From the NCBI RefSeq assembly GCF_000016545.1, contig NC_009437.1, positions 1,405,501 to 1,469,500 of the forward strand: a stretch of DNA of 64,000 bases, given 5' to 3'. Of the stretch, positions 1 through 7,796 are shown piece after piece (position 1 is the first letter of the stretch; every line of letters starts with the position of its first letter). The notes below the pieces were generated by a model. It was given only the letters and a program-made list of their open reading frames with translations. It was not told the DNA's origin and searched no databases. Source of the DNA: Caldicellulosiruptor saccharolyticus DSM 8903. GTDB taxonomy: Bacteria; Bacillota; Thermoanaerobacteria; Caldicellulosiruptorales; Caldicellulosiruptoraceae. A program made the position numbers and the translations under genes.

Positions 1-2
1 CA

Positions 3-221
3 CCTGAAACATATGCAGATATATTTTTGGCATTGTCTCAATTAGATATTGTTAATGACGAATTTAGCACAAGACTTTCTCAAATGGCAAAGTTTAGAAA
101 CAAACTGGTACATCTTTATTGGGAAATTGACGATAGTTTGGTTTATAGGTTTATTAAAGAAAATATGAAAGATTTTGGAGAATATATTTGTTGTATAAAA
201 AAGTATCTCCAAAATAATTGA
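3..221 (+). CDS. HepT-like (DUF86) toxin ribonuclease, C-terminal part (cut by window edge)
   Basis: The reading frame is open from base 3 and ends at TGA 219-221. Only the last ~72 residues are present, and the gene starts before the window. The motif RNKLVHLY fits the RX4HXY signature of HepT, in which R and H are RNase active-site residues and the Tyr is AMPylated by the partner antitoxin. The following acidic ID and the helical C-terminus also fit the family. HepT normally follows a nucleotidyltransferase MntA antitoxin gene, which would lie just upstream of this window. A TTG at 27 is in frame, but the family-like residues before it (from PETYADIF) argue that it is internal. The family call is from motif recognition and function is inferred. 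Confidence 0.7.
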   Translation, partial: PETYADIFLALSQLDIVNDEFSTRLSQMAKFRNKLVHLYWEIDDSLVYRFIKENMKDFGEYICCIKKYLQNN

Positions 222-292
222 TATTCACTGTAATGCTTTACAACATAATCATTTAAGCTAATTGTCCGAATATTTCGAACAAAAGTTTGGTA

Positions 293-321
293 TTGTAGAG
301 TCAGTTGACATCAGCTATAAT
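293..321 (+). promoter_or_regulatory. Promoter of the tRNA-Lys gene
   Basis: A perfect -10 box TATAAT (316-321) lies 17 bp after TTGTAG (293-298). Transcription would begin near 328, about 13 bp before the mature tRNA 5' end. The -35 box is weak (3 of 6). Confidence 0.5.
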
Positions 322-340
322 AACAATGCACCTTAAATAC

Positions 341-416
341 GGGCCATTAGCTCAGTAGGCAGAGCACCAGCCTTTTAAGCTGGGTGTCCCGCGTTCGAGT
401 CGCGGATGGCTCACCA
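341..416 (+). tRNA. tRNA-Lys (anticodon UUU)
   Basis: The full cloverleaf can be traced. The 7-bp acceptor stem GGGCCAT (341-347) pairs with ATGGCTC (406-412). The D stem is GCTC/GAGC (350-353 with 362-365). The anticodon stem CCAGC/GCTGG (367-371 with 379-383) carries loop CTTTTAA with anticodon TTT at 374-376. The T arm contains GTTCGAGT. The discriminator is A413 and CCA is encoded at 414-416. The anticodon UUU reads AAA/AAG lysine codons. The gene stands alone with its own promoter and terminator. Confidence 0.97.
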
Positions 417-428
417 TTGTTAAATATA

Positions 429-456
429 AAAGCCCTAAGAAAGAGGGGCTTTTTTT
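429..456 (+). terminator. Rho-independent terminator of tRNA-Lys
   Basis: The stem AAGCCCT (430-436) pairs with AGGGGCTT (445-451, with one extra G), followed by a T run (451-456). It lies 13 bp after the tRNA and before the comM promoter. Confidence 0.85.
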
Positions 457-464
457 GTTATATA

Positions 465-493
465 TTGAAAAAAAGAGACTTGTGTGATAAAGT
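465..493 (+). promoter_or_regulatory. Putative sigma-A promoter of comM
   Basis: TTGAAA (465-470) and TAAAGT (488-493) are separated by 17 bp, about 30 bp upstream of the proposed comM start and just after the tRNA terminator. Confidence 0.5.
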
Positions 494-524
494 TTTATTA
501 AAAAAAGGAAAGGAAAAGGAAAAG

Positions 525-2054
525 GTGCTTGCGAAAATTTTGACATCTTCGTATATGGGGATAAAAGGCTTTGTTGTTACTGTTGAGACTGACATGACAA
601 ATGGGCTTCCTAATTTTGATATTGTTGGTCTTCCAGATGTTACTATAAAAGAGTCAAAAGAAAGAATAAAAGTTGCTATAAAAAACAGTGGTTTTGACTT
701 TCCAAACAGGAGAATAATTGTAAATCTTGCCCCTGCCAGCACTAAAAAAGAAGGCTCATCATTTGACTTGCCAATTGCTATTTCAATTCTAAAATCATCT
801 GAGCAGATTATTCCAAAGCTAAATCCGAACAAAATTGCTATTATTGGTGAACTTTCCTTAGATGGCAGTGTGAAGAGGGTAAATGGTGCGCTTTTGATGA
901 CAATTGCTGCATTTGAGAATAATGTGAAAAAGATAATTGTGCCATATGAAAATAGAGCTGAGTGTGCAGTTGTAAAAGGAATAGATGTTTATCCTGTTAG
1001 AACATTGAAAGAAGCAATAGAAGTTTTAAATGGATGTGAAGAAATTAAGCCGTATAAAATTGATGTAGATAATCTAAATGCAAATCATTTTACATATGAG
1101 ATTGACTTTAGTGAGGTAAAAGGACAGGAGTATGTAAAAAGAGCAGTTGAAGTTGCTGTTGCTGGTATGCACAATTTACTTTTAATTGGCCCGCCAGGGG
1201 CTGGCAAAACAATGATTGCACAAAGAATACCCACAATTTTGCCCCCTATGACCTTTGAAGAAAGTTTAGAAGTTACAAAGATTTACAGCTGTGCAGGGCT
1301 TTTGAAAGAAGGCGAAGCACTCATACTAAGAAGACCTTTTAGAAGCCCACATCACACCGCTTCCTCAATTGCTATAATCGGTGGAGGTAAGATTCCAAAA
1401 CCAGGTGAGGTTTCTCTTGCACACAATGGAGTATTGTTTTTAGATGAATTTCCAGAGTTTGATAAAAAGACAATTGAGGTTCTTCGCCAACCTCTTGAAG
1501 ATGGGTACATAACAATTTCAAGGGTAAATGCATCAATTGAGTATCCTGCCAAATTTATGCTTGTATGTAGCATGAATCCATGTAAATGTGGCTATTTTCT
1601 CTCGGAAGATCGGGAGTGCACATGCACGCCTACTCAAATCAGGCAATACCTTAGCAAAATCTCCGGACCTATTTTAGACAGAATTGATGTCCAGGTTGAA
1701 GTGAAGGCTGTAAAGCTTGAAAATTTAAATTATTTTTCCTGTAAAGACTCAAGTAGTATGAGAAAAGCAATTGAAAAAGCACGGCAAATTCAGCTTGAAA
1801 GGTTCAAAGGACTTGGGATTTACTATAATTCCCAGATGAAAGGGAACCTTATAAACAAGTTTTGCAAACTTTCTCAAAAAGAAAAAGCCTTGCTTGAGAA
1901 AGCTTATAACAGTTTGAATTTGTCTTTACGAGGGTATTCCAAGATTTTAAAGGTTGCAAGGACAATTGCAGACTTAGAAGAAAGTGAAGAGATTAAAATA
2001 GAACATCTTCACGAGGCAATATCGTACAGACTTTTAGAAAGAAGGCTTATTTAG
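525..2054 (+). CDS. comM: YifB/ComM family Mg-chelatase-like AAA+ ATPase
   Basis: 509 aa, the family's usual length. The protein has the N-terminal ChlI-like domain (NGLPNFDIVGLPD near residue 25), a Walker A GPPGAGKT, the RSPHHTASSIAIIGGG segment, the LDEFPEF Walker B and a C-terminal Mg-chelatase domain with CxC-type cysteines (CNPCKCGYF region). ComM is a hexameric helicase that promotes branch migration during uptake-linked recombination in Gram-negatives, and its role in Firmicutes is less clear. The frame stays open upstream to 384, but that stretch lies inside tRNA-Lys and its terminator. The GTG at 525 gives the family-like start MLAKILTSS and is preceded by purine-rich AAAGGAAAGGA. 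The 3' end overlaps the convergent znuB gene by 8 bp. dprA, another DNA-uptake-related gene, lies 7 kb away. Confidence 0.93.
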   Translation: MLAKILTSSYMGIKGFVVTVETDMTNGLPNFDIVGLPDVTIKESKERIKVAIKNSGFDFPNRRIIVNLAPASTKKEGSSFDLPIAISILKSSEQIIPKLNPNKIAIIGELSLDGSVKRVNGALLMTIAAFENNVKKIIVPYENRAECAVVKGIDVYPVRTLKEAIEVLNGCEEIKPYKIDVDNLNANHFTYEIDFSEVKGQEYVKRAVEVAVAGMHNLLLIGPPGAGKTMIAQRIPTILPPMTFEESLEVTKIYSCAGLLKEGEALILRRPFRSPHHTASSIAIIGGGKIPKPGEVSLAHNGVLFLDEFPEFDKKTIEVLRQPLEDGYITISRVNASIEYPAKFMLVCSMNPCKCGYFLSEDRECTCTPTQIRQYLSKISGPILDRIDVQVEVKAVKLENLNYFSCKDSSSMRKAIEKARQIQLERFKGLGIYYNSQMKGNLINKFCKLSQKEKALLEKAYNSLNLSLRGYSKILKVARTIADLEESEEIKIEHLHEAISYRLLERRLI

Positions 2055-2859
2055 AGTTCGTTTTAGGTTTTTTTAAGACCTTAAAGATAGCCTCGTAGAG
2101 TAAGAAAATTACAACAAAAATTAAAACTGTTGCACCACCAGGTGGGACATCTACATAGTATGATAAGCTCAAGCCCGATATTATAGAAATCAAAGATATC
2201 AACAAAGAGGTTATCTGAAGCATTTTGAAGTTTTTTGAAAACCTCATGGCTATTGCAGTAGGGAAGACAATCAAGCTTGATATCAAAAGTCCACCTACAA
2301 TCTTGAGTGAAACTGCAATTATTGTAGCAGAAAGTATATTCAAAATAAAATCTAAAAGCCTTGTGTTTATTCCCGACACCTTTGCACTCATTTCGTCAAA
2401 TGTTGTGTACAAAAGCTGATTTTTAAATCCAGTTAAGAATACTACCGTTACAATTGCTATTGCTAATGTTACCAGAACATCCTCATTACCAATTGTTACA
2501 ATACTTCCAAAAAGATAGCTCATAAGATTTGCACTACTTTTCAAGACTCCAAACAAAACAGCAGCAATGCCAAGTGCAGTGATTGAAACAAGCGCAAGAG
2601 AAATTTCTTCAAATCTTTTAAATCTTGCTTTGAAATATTCCAAAAGCAATGAAAATACAACTGTTGCCAAAACAGCACCCACTGTTGGGCTAAAATTTAA
2701 AAGAAGTGCTGCGGCAACACCAACAATTGCTGTGTGAGAAAGAGAATCTCCAATCTGTGAAAACCTCTTTAGTACCAAAAAGTTCCCAATTAATGATGTC
2801 ATAATAGAAACTAAAATGCCGGCGATTAAAGCTCTTTGCATAAATTCATACTGAAACAT
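2047..2859 (-). CDS. znuB: ZnuB/MntB-type metal ABC transporter permease
   Basis: 270 aa of the ABC-3 permease family with about eight hydrophobic segments. Family features include the GDSLSHTAIVGVA segment near residue 38 and the GGLLISSLIVFPTAIA stretch near residue 190. It would form the membrane channel of a high-affinity importer for Zn(II) or Mn(II), working with the downstream-encoded-first ATPase and binding protein of the same operon. It is the last gene of the minus-strand operon fur-znuA-znuC-znuB and its end overlaps comM by 8 bp tail to tail, so no terminator is visible. The symbol follows the zinc system by convention. The metal cannot be decided from the permease. Confidence 0.88.
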   Translation of the reverse strand: MFQYEFMQRALIAGILVSIMTSLIGNFLVLKRFSQIGDSLSHTAIVGVAAALLLNFSPTVGAVLATVVFSLLLEYFKARFKRFEEISLALVSITALGIAAVLFGVLKSSANLMSYLFGSIVTIGNEDVLVTLAIAIVTVVFLTGFKNQLLYTTFDEMSAKVSGINTRLLDFILNILSATIIAVSLKIVGGLLISSLIVFPTAIAMRFSKNFKMLQITSLLISLISIISGLSLSYYVDVPPGGATVLIFVVIFLLYEAIFKVLKKPKTNSK

Positions 2860-2892
2860 CTTTTCACATCCCAGCCTTGAAGTATTTTTGTT

Positions 2893-3654
2893 CTAAGTTA
2901 ACTCTTTCTTAGGTATATAAGAGTGTTTATGCTCAATCTTCTTTACCCTGTATTTGTACACACTTTCAAACTTAGAAGGCGAAAAGTCAGTGCTACTACA
3001 AGCTGTGTAAATCGTACCATCGCCCATACAAATTATTGTGTCTGCATGGTGTGTAACAGCATAAACATCGTGCGTTACCATCAAGATTGTTGTGCCTTCT
3101 TTCTTTTTTTGTCCTAAAATATCAAATAAAAGTTCTTCAGATTTGCTATCTATTCCAACTGTTGGCTCGTCTAAGATCAAGATTTCTGGGCTTGAAATTA
3201 AAGCACGTGCCAAAAACACTCTTTGTTGCTGCCCGCCCGAAAGATGGCCTATCAGCCTATCTTTTAGATTTTCTATCTGGAGTCTTTTCAAAATCTCCAC
3301 AGCCTTTTTTAAATCCTGCTCTGAAAAGCGATCAAAAAATCTCTTTTTAGGAGAAAGCCCTAAAAGCACTGCTTCCAAAACACTCATAGGAAAGCTTTGA
3401 TTAAAGCTTGTTACTTTTTGAGGAACATACGAAATCTTTCTTCTATCTTCAGCTGAAAGTTCACTTTTACCAAATATCAAGACCTTACCACTTGTTGGCT
3501 TTAGTATACCTGCTATTATATTTAAAAGGGTAGTTTTTCCAGAACCGTTAGGTCCAACTATAGCTGCAAACTCGCCTTTTTGAATTTTAAGATTAATGTC
3601 TTTCAGTATTTGTTTTTGCTCTATAAAAAGGTTTACATCTATAAGTTCTATCAT
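2893..3654 (-). CDS. znuC: ZnuC/MntA-type metal ABC transporter ATP-binding protein
   Basis: 253 aa ABC ATPase with Walker A GPNGSGKTT near residue 35, Q-loop (YVPQK), ABC signature LSGGQQQR near residue 140, Walker B LILDEPT followed by VGID, and the switch His in VTHD. It energises import of zinc or manganese through ZnuB. It lies 33 bp upstream of znuB and 27 bp after znuA in the same orientation. The tail carries a short EHKHSY segment that is not part of the ABC fold. The start ATG 3654 is preceded by AGGAGAG. Confidence 0.9.
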   Translation of the reverse strand: MIELIDVNLFIEQKQILKDINLKIQKGEFAAIVGPNGSGKTTLLNIIAGILKPTSGKVLIFGKSELSAEDRRKISYVPQKVTSFNQSFPMSVLEAVLLGLSPKKRFFDRFSEQDLKKAVEILKRLQIENLKDRLIGHLSGGQQQRVFLARALISSPEILILDEPTVGIDSKSEELLFDILGQKKKEGTTILMVTHDVYAVTHHADTIICMGDGTIYTACSSTDFSPSKFESVYKYRVKKIEHKHSYIPKKELT

Positions 3655-3681
3655 CTTTAAAATCGCTCTCCTAAAACTAAT

Positions 3682-4542
3682 TTATTTGCTAAGCACCACT
3701 TCAAATGCTTTGAGGTTTTTTTCCATAAGACTTAAGATTGTGTCTTTCTGAGATTGCTCTTTGCTGACAATTCCCATGCCATATGCATACACTATTTTTA
3801 TACCTGTATCTTTTGCTAATGACTTGACACCAGGCAAATTTTCGTTTGGGTCAACGAGGATGTATTTTATGTTTTTCTTCTTGACTAAATCTACAATTTC
3901 TTTCATCTTTGCAGCAGAAGGTTCTTCTTCCTCATTTACCCCTGTGATTGAGTATTGCCAAAGTCCATAGTCTTTTGCTAAATACCCAAATGATGGGTGG
4001 CTTATCAAAAACTCTTTTCTCTTTGCCCTGCTTGCAACATCTTGAAACTGCCTGTCAAGCTCATCTAACTTTGAAAGAACAGAAATATAATTTCTTTCAT
4101 AATATTGTCTATTTTTTGGATCTATCTTGATTAATGCCTCCTCAATATTTTTAGCCATCTTTTTCAAAAGTTTTGGTGATGTCCAGATATGTGGGTCATT
4201 TTGCAAAAAGTCTATGCCAGTTGATGCTTTAAATACTTTAACGTTTGTACCCTCAAGAGGTTTTTTTATCCATTCATCCACAAGTCCCAAATAAATCACA
4301 GCTTTTGAGGATGTCAATTTTGCAATGTCTTTTGATGACGGTTCAAATGAGTGAATTTCAGCACCGTCTTTTACTATCTTCTCAACAACAAGCTTGTCTT
4401 TTGCAATGAGCTTTGTAAGTGAATAGACAGGATAGATAGTAGTGTAAATTGTATTCGAAGCTTTATTTTGGAACTTGCAAGCGCCTAACAAAACCGATAA
4501 AGAAAGTAAAATCAATGCTAAAAGGTATTTTGACTTTCTCAA
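3682..4542 (-). CDS. znuA: ZnuA/PsaA-type metal-binding lipoprotein
   Basis: 286 aa periplasmic-binding-protein-like lipoprotein of cluster A-I. The signal peptide ends in a lipobox LLGAC at residues 18-22, so it is probably lipid-anchored outside the membrane. Candidate metal ligands of the family are visible: His in EIHSFEP, His in DPHIW, His in ISHPSFGYL and Asp in LVDPNE. The long His-rich loop typical of many zinc-specific ZnuA proteins is absent, so manganese remains possible. The TTG start overlaps the fur stop as TTGA, with GGAGGG just upstream, so translation is probably coupled to the regulator. Promoter and operator lie before fur. Confidence 0.9.
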   Translation of the reverse strand: MRKSKYLLALILLSLSVLLGACKFQNKASNTIYTTIYPVYSLTKLIAKDKLVVEKIVKDGAEIHSFEPSSKDIAKLTSSKAVIYLGLVDEWIKKPLEGTNVKVFKASTGIDFLQNDPHIWTSPKLLKKMAKNIEEALIKIDPKNRQYYERNYISVLSKLDELDRQFQDVASRAKRKEFLISHPSFGYLAKDYGLWQYSITGVNEEEEPSAAKMKEIVDLVKKKNIKYILVDPNENLPGVKSLAKDTGIKIVYAYGMGIVSKEQSQKDTILSLMEKNLKAFEVVLSK

Positions 4543-4964
4543 CTTTTATTCCCTCCATAGCATTTATTACAGATTCCATAGACTTCTAAGTTGTGAGATA
4601 AAACCTTAAAGTTTTTCTTGCTTAATTCTTCTTCTATTAGATTTATCTTACAATCAACAATATTGCTCTTTTGGTGGCATTTTATACAAACAAAATAGTG
4701 ACAGTGGTCAAGCTTCTTCAGTTCAAAAAAACACTTTCTGTTTATAACAGACTTTTGAGCAATTCCTTTTTCAGCAAAAAGGTCAAGCACTCTGTATATT
4801 GTTGCAAGGTCAATGTTTATATTATTTGAAGCGAGCTTTTGATGGATTTGGTCAGCACTCAGACATTCGTTTGATGACTGCAGAAGCTTGAATATCTCTA
4901 CTCTTTGCCATGTTGCTTTTATATTGTGAGAATTTAATAGCTCTTTGACATTAAGTGCTTGCAT
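4539..4964 (-). CDS. Fur family metal-responsive repressor (Zur-like)
   Basis: 141 aa with the Fur winged helix (TWQRVEIFKLL; DLATIYRVLDLF recognition region) and a C-terminal metal domain. Residues HCHYFVC with CIKC and later CNKC form the structural zinc Cys4 site. Position as first gene of the znuACB operon suggests a Zur, although MntR-like or Fur sensing is not excluded. The start ATG 4962-4964 has AGGTGAG at good spacing. A TTG at 4985 is in frame but lies inside the palindromic operator and has no ribosome site. The gene is probably autoregulated through the palindrome at 4980-4996. Confidence 0.88.
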   Translation of the reverse strand: MQALNVKELLNSHNIKATWQRVEIFKLLQSSNECLSADQIHQKLASNNINIDLATIYRVLDLFAEKGIAQKSVINRKCFFELKKLDHCHYFVCIKCHQKSNIVDCKINLIEEELSKKNFKVLSHNLEVYGICNKCYGGNKS

Positions 4965-4979
4965 TTTATTCTCACCTAC

Positions 4980-4996
4980 TTGCAAATAATTTGCAA
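4980..4996 (-). promoter_or_regulatory. Perfect 17-bp palindromic operator, probable Zur/Fur box
   Basis: TTGCAAATAATTTGCAA is a perfect 8-1-8 inverted repeat. It sits between the predicted transcription start (about 5005) and the fur start codon, where a bound repressor would block RNA polymerase. Direct observation: the dyad and its place. Inference: it is bound by the Fur-family protein encoded just downstream. Confidence 0.7.
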
Positions 4997-5011
4997 CAAC
5001 TCATGTAAGAT

Positions 5012-5040
5012 ATTATAAAGCGGCAGTACAAAAAAGTCAA
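5012..5040 (-). promoter_or_regulatory. Sigma-A promoter of the fur-znuACB operon
   Basis: Read on the minus strand, TTGACT (5035-5040) and TATAAT (5012-5017) are spaced by 17 bp. This is a near-consensus promoter placed about 50 bp before the fur start. Confidence 0.8.
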
Positions 5041-5057
5041 CATATAAGAAAAATAAA

Positions 5058-5102
5058 ATAAGACCTCCTTTTTGTTTTGACAATTTCCAAAGGAGGTCTT
5101 AT
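5058..5102 (-). terminator. Terminator of the arsR-like gene
   Basis: A perfect 14-bp stem (5058-5071 with 5089-5102) with a 17-nt loop. On the minus strand it is followed by TTTATTTTTC, a U-rich tail that fits termination of the 5143-5460 gene and insulation of the znu operon promoter. Confidence 0.75.
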
Positions 5103-5142
5103 TTGACTCTGAGCTTTTCCGGATTATGATGGTTTCCAACAT

Positions 5143-5460
5143 TTAAGTAAGTGAGGATAATAATTTTAAGTCATTGGCAAAAAGCTCTAATTTTGAAAGG
5201 TCTTGTATCAATGCCTTTAAAAAAGGATATTTATCAAAAACATCATTTCTAATTGAATAAATCTTCCACTGAGCCTGATTCCTTGCTTCAACAAGCCCTA
5301 CATTCTTAAGATAAGCAAGGTGGCGCGACACCTTTGGCTGACTTTCTTGGATTAACTTTACTAAACTACTTACATTTTGCTCACTGTGGGCTAATATATT
5401 TAATATCCTAAGCCTTGTTATGTCTGATAATGCGTAGAGTATTTCATTTAACCTTGTCAT
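5143..5460 (-). CDS. ArsR/SmtB family winged-helix regulator without cysteines
   Basis: 105 aa. The ArsR fold is recognisable: ALSDITRLRILNILA at residues 10-24, then the recognition helix SQPKVSRHLAYLKNVGLV near residues 39-56 and the wing QWKIYSI. The protein contains no cysteine, so the classical ELCVC-type arsenic/cadmium site is missing. Any sensing must use other residues or no metal. The start ATG 5460 has GGGGAGAG just upstream. It is divergent from the radical SAM gene at 5621 with only 160 bp between, so it may control that gene and itself. A -10 box TATAAT lies at 5498-5503 on the minus strand with a poor -35. Confidence 0.85.
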   Translation of the reverse strand: MTRLNEILYALSDITRLRILNILAHSEQNVSSLVKLIQESQPKVSRHLAYLKNVGLVEARNQAQWKIYSIRNDVFDKYPFLKALIQDLSKLELFANDLKLLSSLT

Positions 5461-5558
5461 TTTCTCTCCCCTTCGTACAAAAGACTATGACAATTAAATT
5501 ATAGCACGTTTTTGAACAAAAATAAACATACTTATATACACATATGCATATATAAATA

Positions 5559-5588
5559 TTGACACATTTTATGAAAAAGAGTTATAAT
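5559..5588 (+). promoter_or_regulatory. Consensus sigma-A promoter of the radical SAM gene
   Basis: TTGACA (5559-5564) and TATAAT (5583-5588) are separated by 18 bp. Both boxes are perfect consensus. The self-complementary ATATGCATAT (5542-5551) lies just upstream, between the divergent promoters, and is a possible but weak candidate for the ArsR operator. Confidence 0.8.
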
Positions 5589-5620
5589 AAGAGCGAATAA
5601 AAAAGAGGGAGTGGGAGGAA

Positions 5621-7018
5621 ATGGAACTTCCAAAAAGGGTGATAGGTGAAGCAGTGTTAAAACAGGTAATAAGGTATCTTGCAAATAACCCCGAAGAGAA
5701 TATGGGCAAGATTTTGGACCTTACAGAAAAGATAGTAAGGCGTGAGAGGGATAAGTGGTATATACAGAGTGCAAAGAAGTATTTGCTTGACCCCAACAGT
5801 TCATGGCATCACTATGCAATGAGAATTATAAAAGAGACAAATCCAAAGGTAAGAGAGAGAATTCTTATCAATTTCTTCTTAAATGCAGGCTTTATTGGCG
5901 TACCAAAGCAATTAGAGCTCATTAAGAAATACGATATAAACATTCCATACGCTATTTTGATTGATCCGACAGCTGCTTGCAACTTGCACTGCAAAGGCTG
6001 CTGGGCGGGAGAATATCAAAAGGCTGCTAAACTTGATTATGAAATCTTAGACAGAGTAGTAAAAGAAGCTCAAGAGATAGGAGTATACTTTATAATCTTC
6101 TCAGGTGGAGAACCACTTCTGAGAAAAGACGATATACTCAAGCTTTGTGAAAAGTACGAAGATACAGTGTTCTTGTCATTCACAAATGCCACACTAATGG
6201 ATGATGAATTCATTGAAAAGGTTGCAAAAGTAGGTAACTTAGCATTTGCAATCAGTATTGATGGTTTTGAAAAGTCAACAGATGAAAGACGCGGCCAGGG
6301 TGTATTTAAAAAGGTTGTCACAGCAATGGAAAAACTAAAAGAAGCAGGCGTTGTATTTGGATTTTCTACAACATATCATAGGTACAATGTAGAAGAGGTA
6401 TCGTCTGATGAGTATATAGATTTCTTGATAGAAAAAGGTGCCAAGTTTGGCTGGTACTTCACATATGTTCCTGTTGGCAAGGATGCGGATGTATCATACA
6501 TGGCAACACCAGAGCAGAGAGCTTACATGTACAAGAGGATTGAAGAGATCAGGTGGTCAAAACCAATATTTGTACTTGATTTCTGGAACGATGGAGAACC
6601 TGCTGGTGGGTGCATTGCAGGTGGAAGAAGATATCTTCATATAAATGCAAACGGTGATGTTGAGCCTTGTGCATTCATCCACTTTTCAAATGTCAACATA
6701 AAAGAGTGTTCATTGCTTGATGCGCTAAAATCACCGCTGTTTATGGCATACAGAAAGAATATGCCATTCAATGATAACCATTTAAGACCTTGCCCGATGA
6801 TTGACAACCCGCTCAAACTCAAAAAGATTGTTGAAGAATCAGGTGCACATCCAACCCAAATTGGTGGTGAGACAGAGACAGTTGAAGAACTTGCAAACAA
6901 ACTTATTGAATATTCAGAAGCTTGGGGCAAGGTTGCGGATAAACTGTGGGAGCAGAGAAAACAAGGTATTCCTCAGAACAAGGTTGACTTGTCTGTGATA
7001 GAAGAGGTAAAGAGCTAA
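5621..7018 (+). CDS. Radical SAM protein with SPASM-like C-terminal region
   Basis: 465 aa. The radical SAM cluster motif CNLHCKGC lies near residue 125, followed by the FSGGEP SAM-binding motif. The C-terminal third contains the Cys-bearing segment GGCIAGGRRYLHINANGDV..PCAF, typical of SPASM/twitch auxiliary Fe-S clusters, and a later CPMID. About 105 residues precede the radical SAM core, a helical N-terminal region I cannot place. Substrate is unknown. It stands as a single gene with its own consensus promoter, an SD of GGGAGGA and a downstream terminator. The divergent ArsR-like gene suggests regulated expression. The radical SAM assignment is secure, while any statement on reaction would be a guess. 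Confidence 0.88.
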   Translation: MELPKRVIGEAVLKQVIRYLANNPEENMGKILDLTEKIVRRERDKWYIQSAKKYLLDPNSSWHHYAMRIIKETNPKVRERILINFFLNAGFIGVPKQLELIKKYDINIPYAILIDPTAACNLHCKGCWAGEYQKAAKLDYEILDRVVKEAQEIGVYFIIFSGGEPLLRKDDILKLCEKYEDTVFLSFTNATLMDDEFIEKVAKVGNLAFAISIDGFEKSTDERRGQGVFKKVVTAMEKLKEAGVVFGFSTTYHRYNVEEVSSDEYIDFLIEKGAKFGWYFTYVPVGKDADVSYMATPEQRAYMYKRIEEIRWSKPIFVLDFWNDGEPAGGCIAGGRRYLHINANGDVEPCAFIHFSNVNIKECSLLDALKSPLFMAYRKNMPFNDNHLRPCPMIDNPLKLKKIVEESGAHPTQIGGETETVEELANKLIEYSEAWGKVADKLWEQRKQGIPQNKVDLSVIEEVKS

Positions 7019-7054
7019 AAAGTAATTCTATGTTTTAATGAAGATAATAACAAG

Positions 7055-7093
7055 AAAGGGCAAGCTGTGGAATAAAGTTAGCTTGCCCTTTTT
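7055..7093 (+). terminator. Terminator after the radical SAM gene, probably bidirectional
   Basis: A perfect 12-bp stem (7055-7066 with 7080-7091), a 13-nt loop and a T run to 7093. It also stands at the end of the convergent plsY gene and may serve both strands. Confidence 0.88.
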
Positions 7094-7096
7094 GAA

Positions 7097-7693
7097 TTAT
7101 ATTTTAAGCATAGCTTTTGCTACTTTAAGTAAGTCCATTTCAATAGGTATTGTTCTCAACTGTCTGTATGTCAAGAATGTACATAGCAATACCAAAAACA
7201 CCAAGTCTTCAACTGGCAAGTAAATGCATTTTGCCCAAATCAGCAATGACCATATTCCAAGGACAGTTCCGAGATTGTCCTTTTTATACATCAAAAGTCC
7301 TAAAAACGATCCGAGAGCAAAAAATATTATTGGAGCTATGCCATAAAGTAGAAATAACGCTCCTAAACTTGCAGCGATGGACTTTCCACCCTTGAAATGA
7401 AGAAAAACAGAATATGCATGACCTAATATGACCATAAAGACAACAAGATAAAGATTCGGTCCTTTCAAAAAAAGCACGTATTTGGCTATATAAGCCACAA
7501 AATATCCTTTTGAAATATCCAAGATAAGCGAAGGCACACCTGCTTTTACTCCTGCCATTCTAAATGCATTGGTTGCACCTGGATTTTTATCTGGAGCATT
7601 TGTTATATCTTTATTGAAAAACTTCTTTGTGATAATATACGAAAAGGGGATACTTCCAATCAAAAATGAAATAAAAGCAAATACAATAATCAT
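7097..7693 (-). CDS. plsY: Glycerol-3-phosphate acyltransferase PlsY-like membrane protein
   Basis: 198 aa, strongly hydrophobic, about five membrane spans. The three family motifs are present: GSIPFSYI near residue 12, NPGATNAFR near residue 37 and GHAYSVFLHFKGGKS near residue 95. PlsY moves an acyl group from acyl-phosphate to glycerol-3-phosphate, the first step of phospholipid synthesis, in the cytoplasmic membrane. It is a single gene between a terminator and the divergent rtcB. Length and motifs are normal. The SD before ATG 7693 is weak. This may be one of two PlsY paralogues in the genome, which cannot be judged here. Confidence 0.88.
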   Translation of the reverse strand: MIIVFAFISFLIGSIPFSYIITKKFFNKDITNAPDKNPGATNAFRMAGVKAGVPSLILDISKGYFVAYIAKYVLFLKGPNLYLVVFMVILGHAYSVFLHFKGGKSIAASLGALFLLYGIAPIIFFALGSFLGLLMYKKDNLGTVLGIWSLLIWAKCIYLPVEDLVFLVLLCTFLTYRQLRTIPIEMDLLKVAKAMLKI

Positions 7694-7796
7694 TGTTGAT
7701 AATCTCTTGATTGAGTTGTTTATAGAAATTTTAACTCATCTTATCAAATAGTTCAAACCATTGGGGAAAAACTTTTAAAAAGTGGTGATTTGGTTT

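Noticed and set aside
384..524. N-terminal extension of ComM
   Set aside because: This stretch overlaps tRNA-Lys and its terminator, and the encoded residues do not resemble the family. The GTG at 525 fits better.
4965..4985. Longer Fur protein starting at TTG 4985
   Set aside because: The start lies in the palindromic operator and has no ribosome site. ATG 4962-4964 has AGGTGAG.
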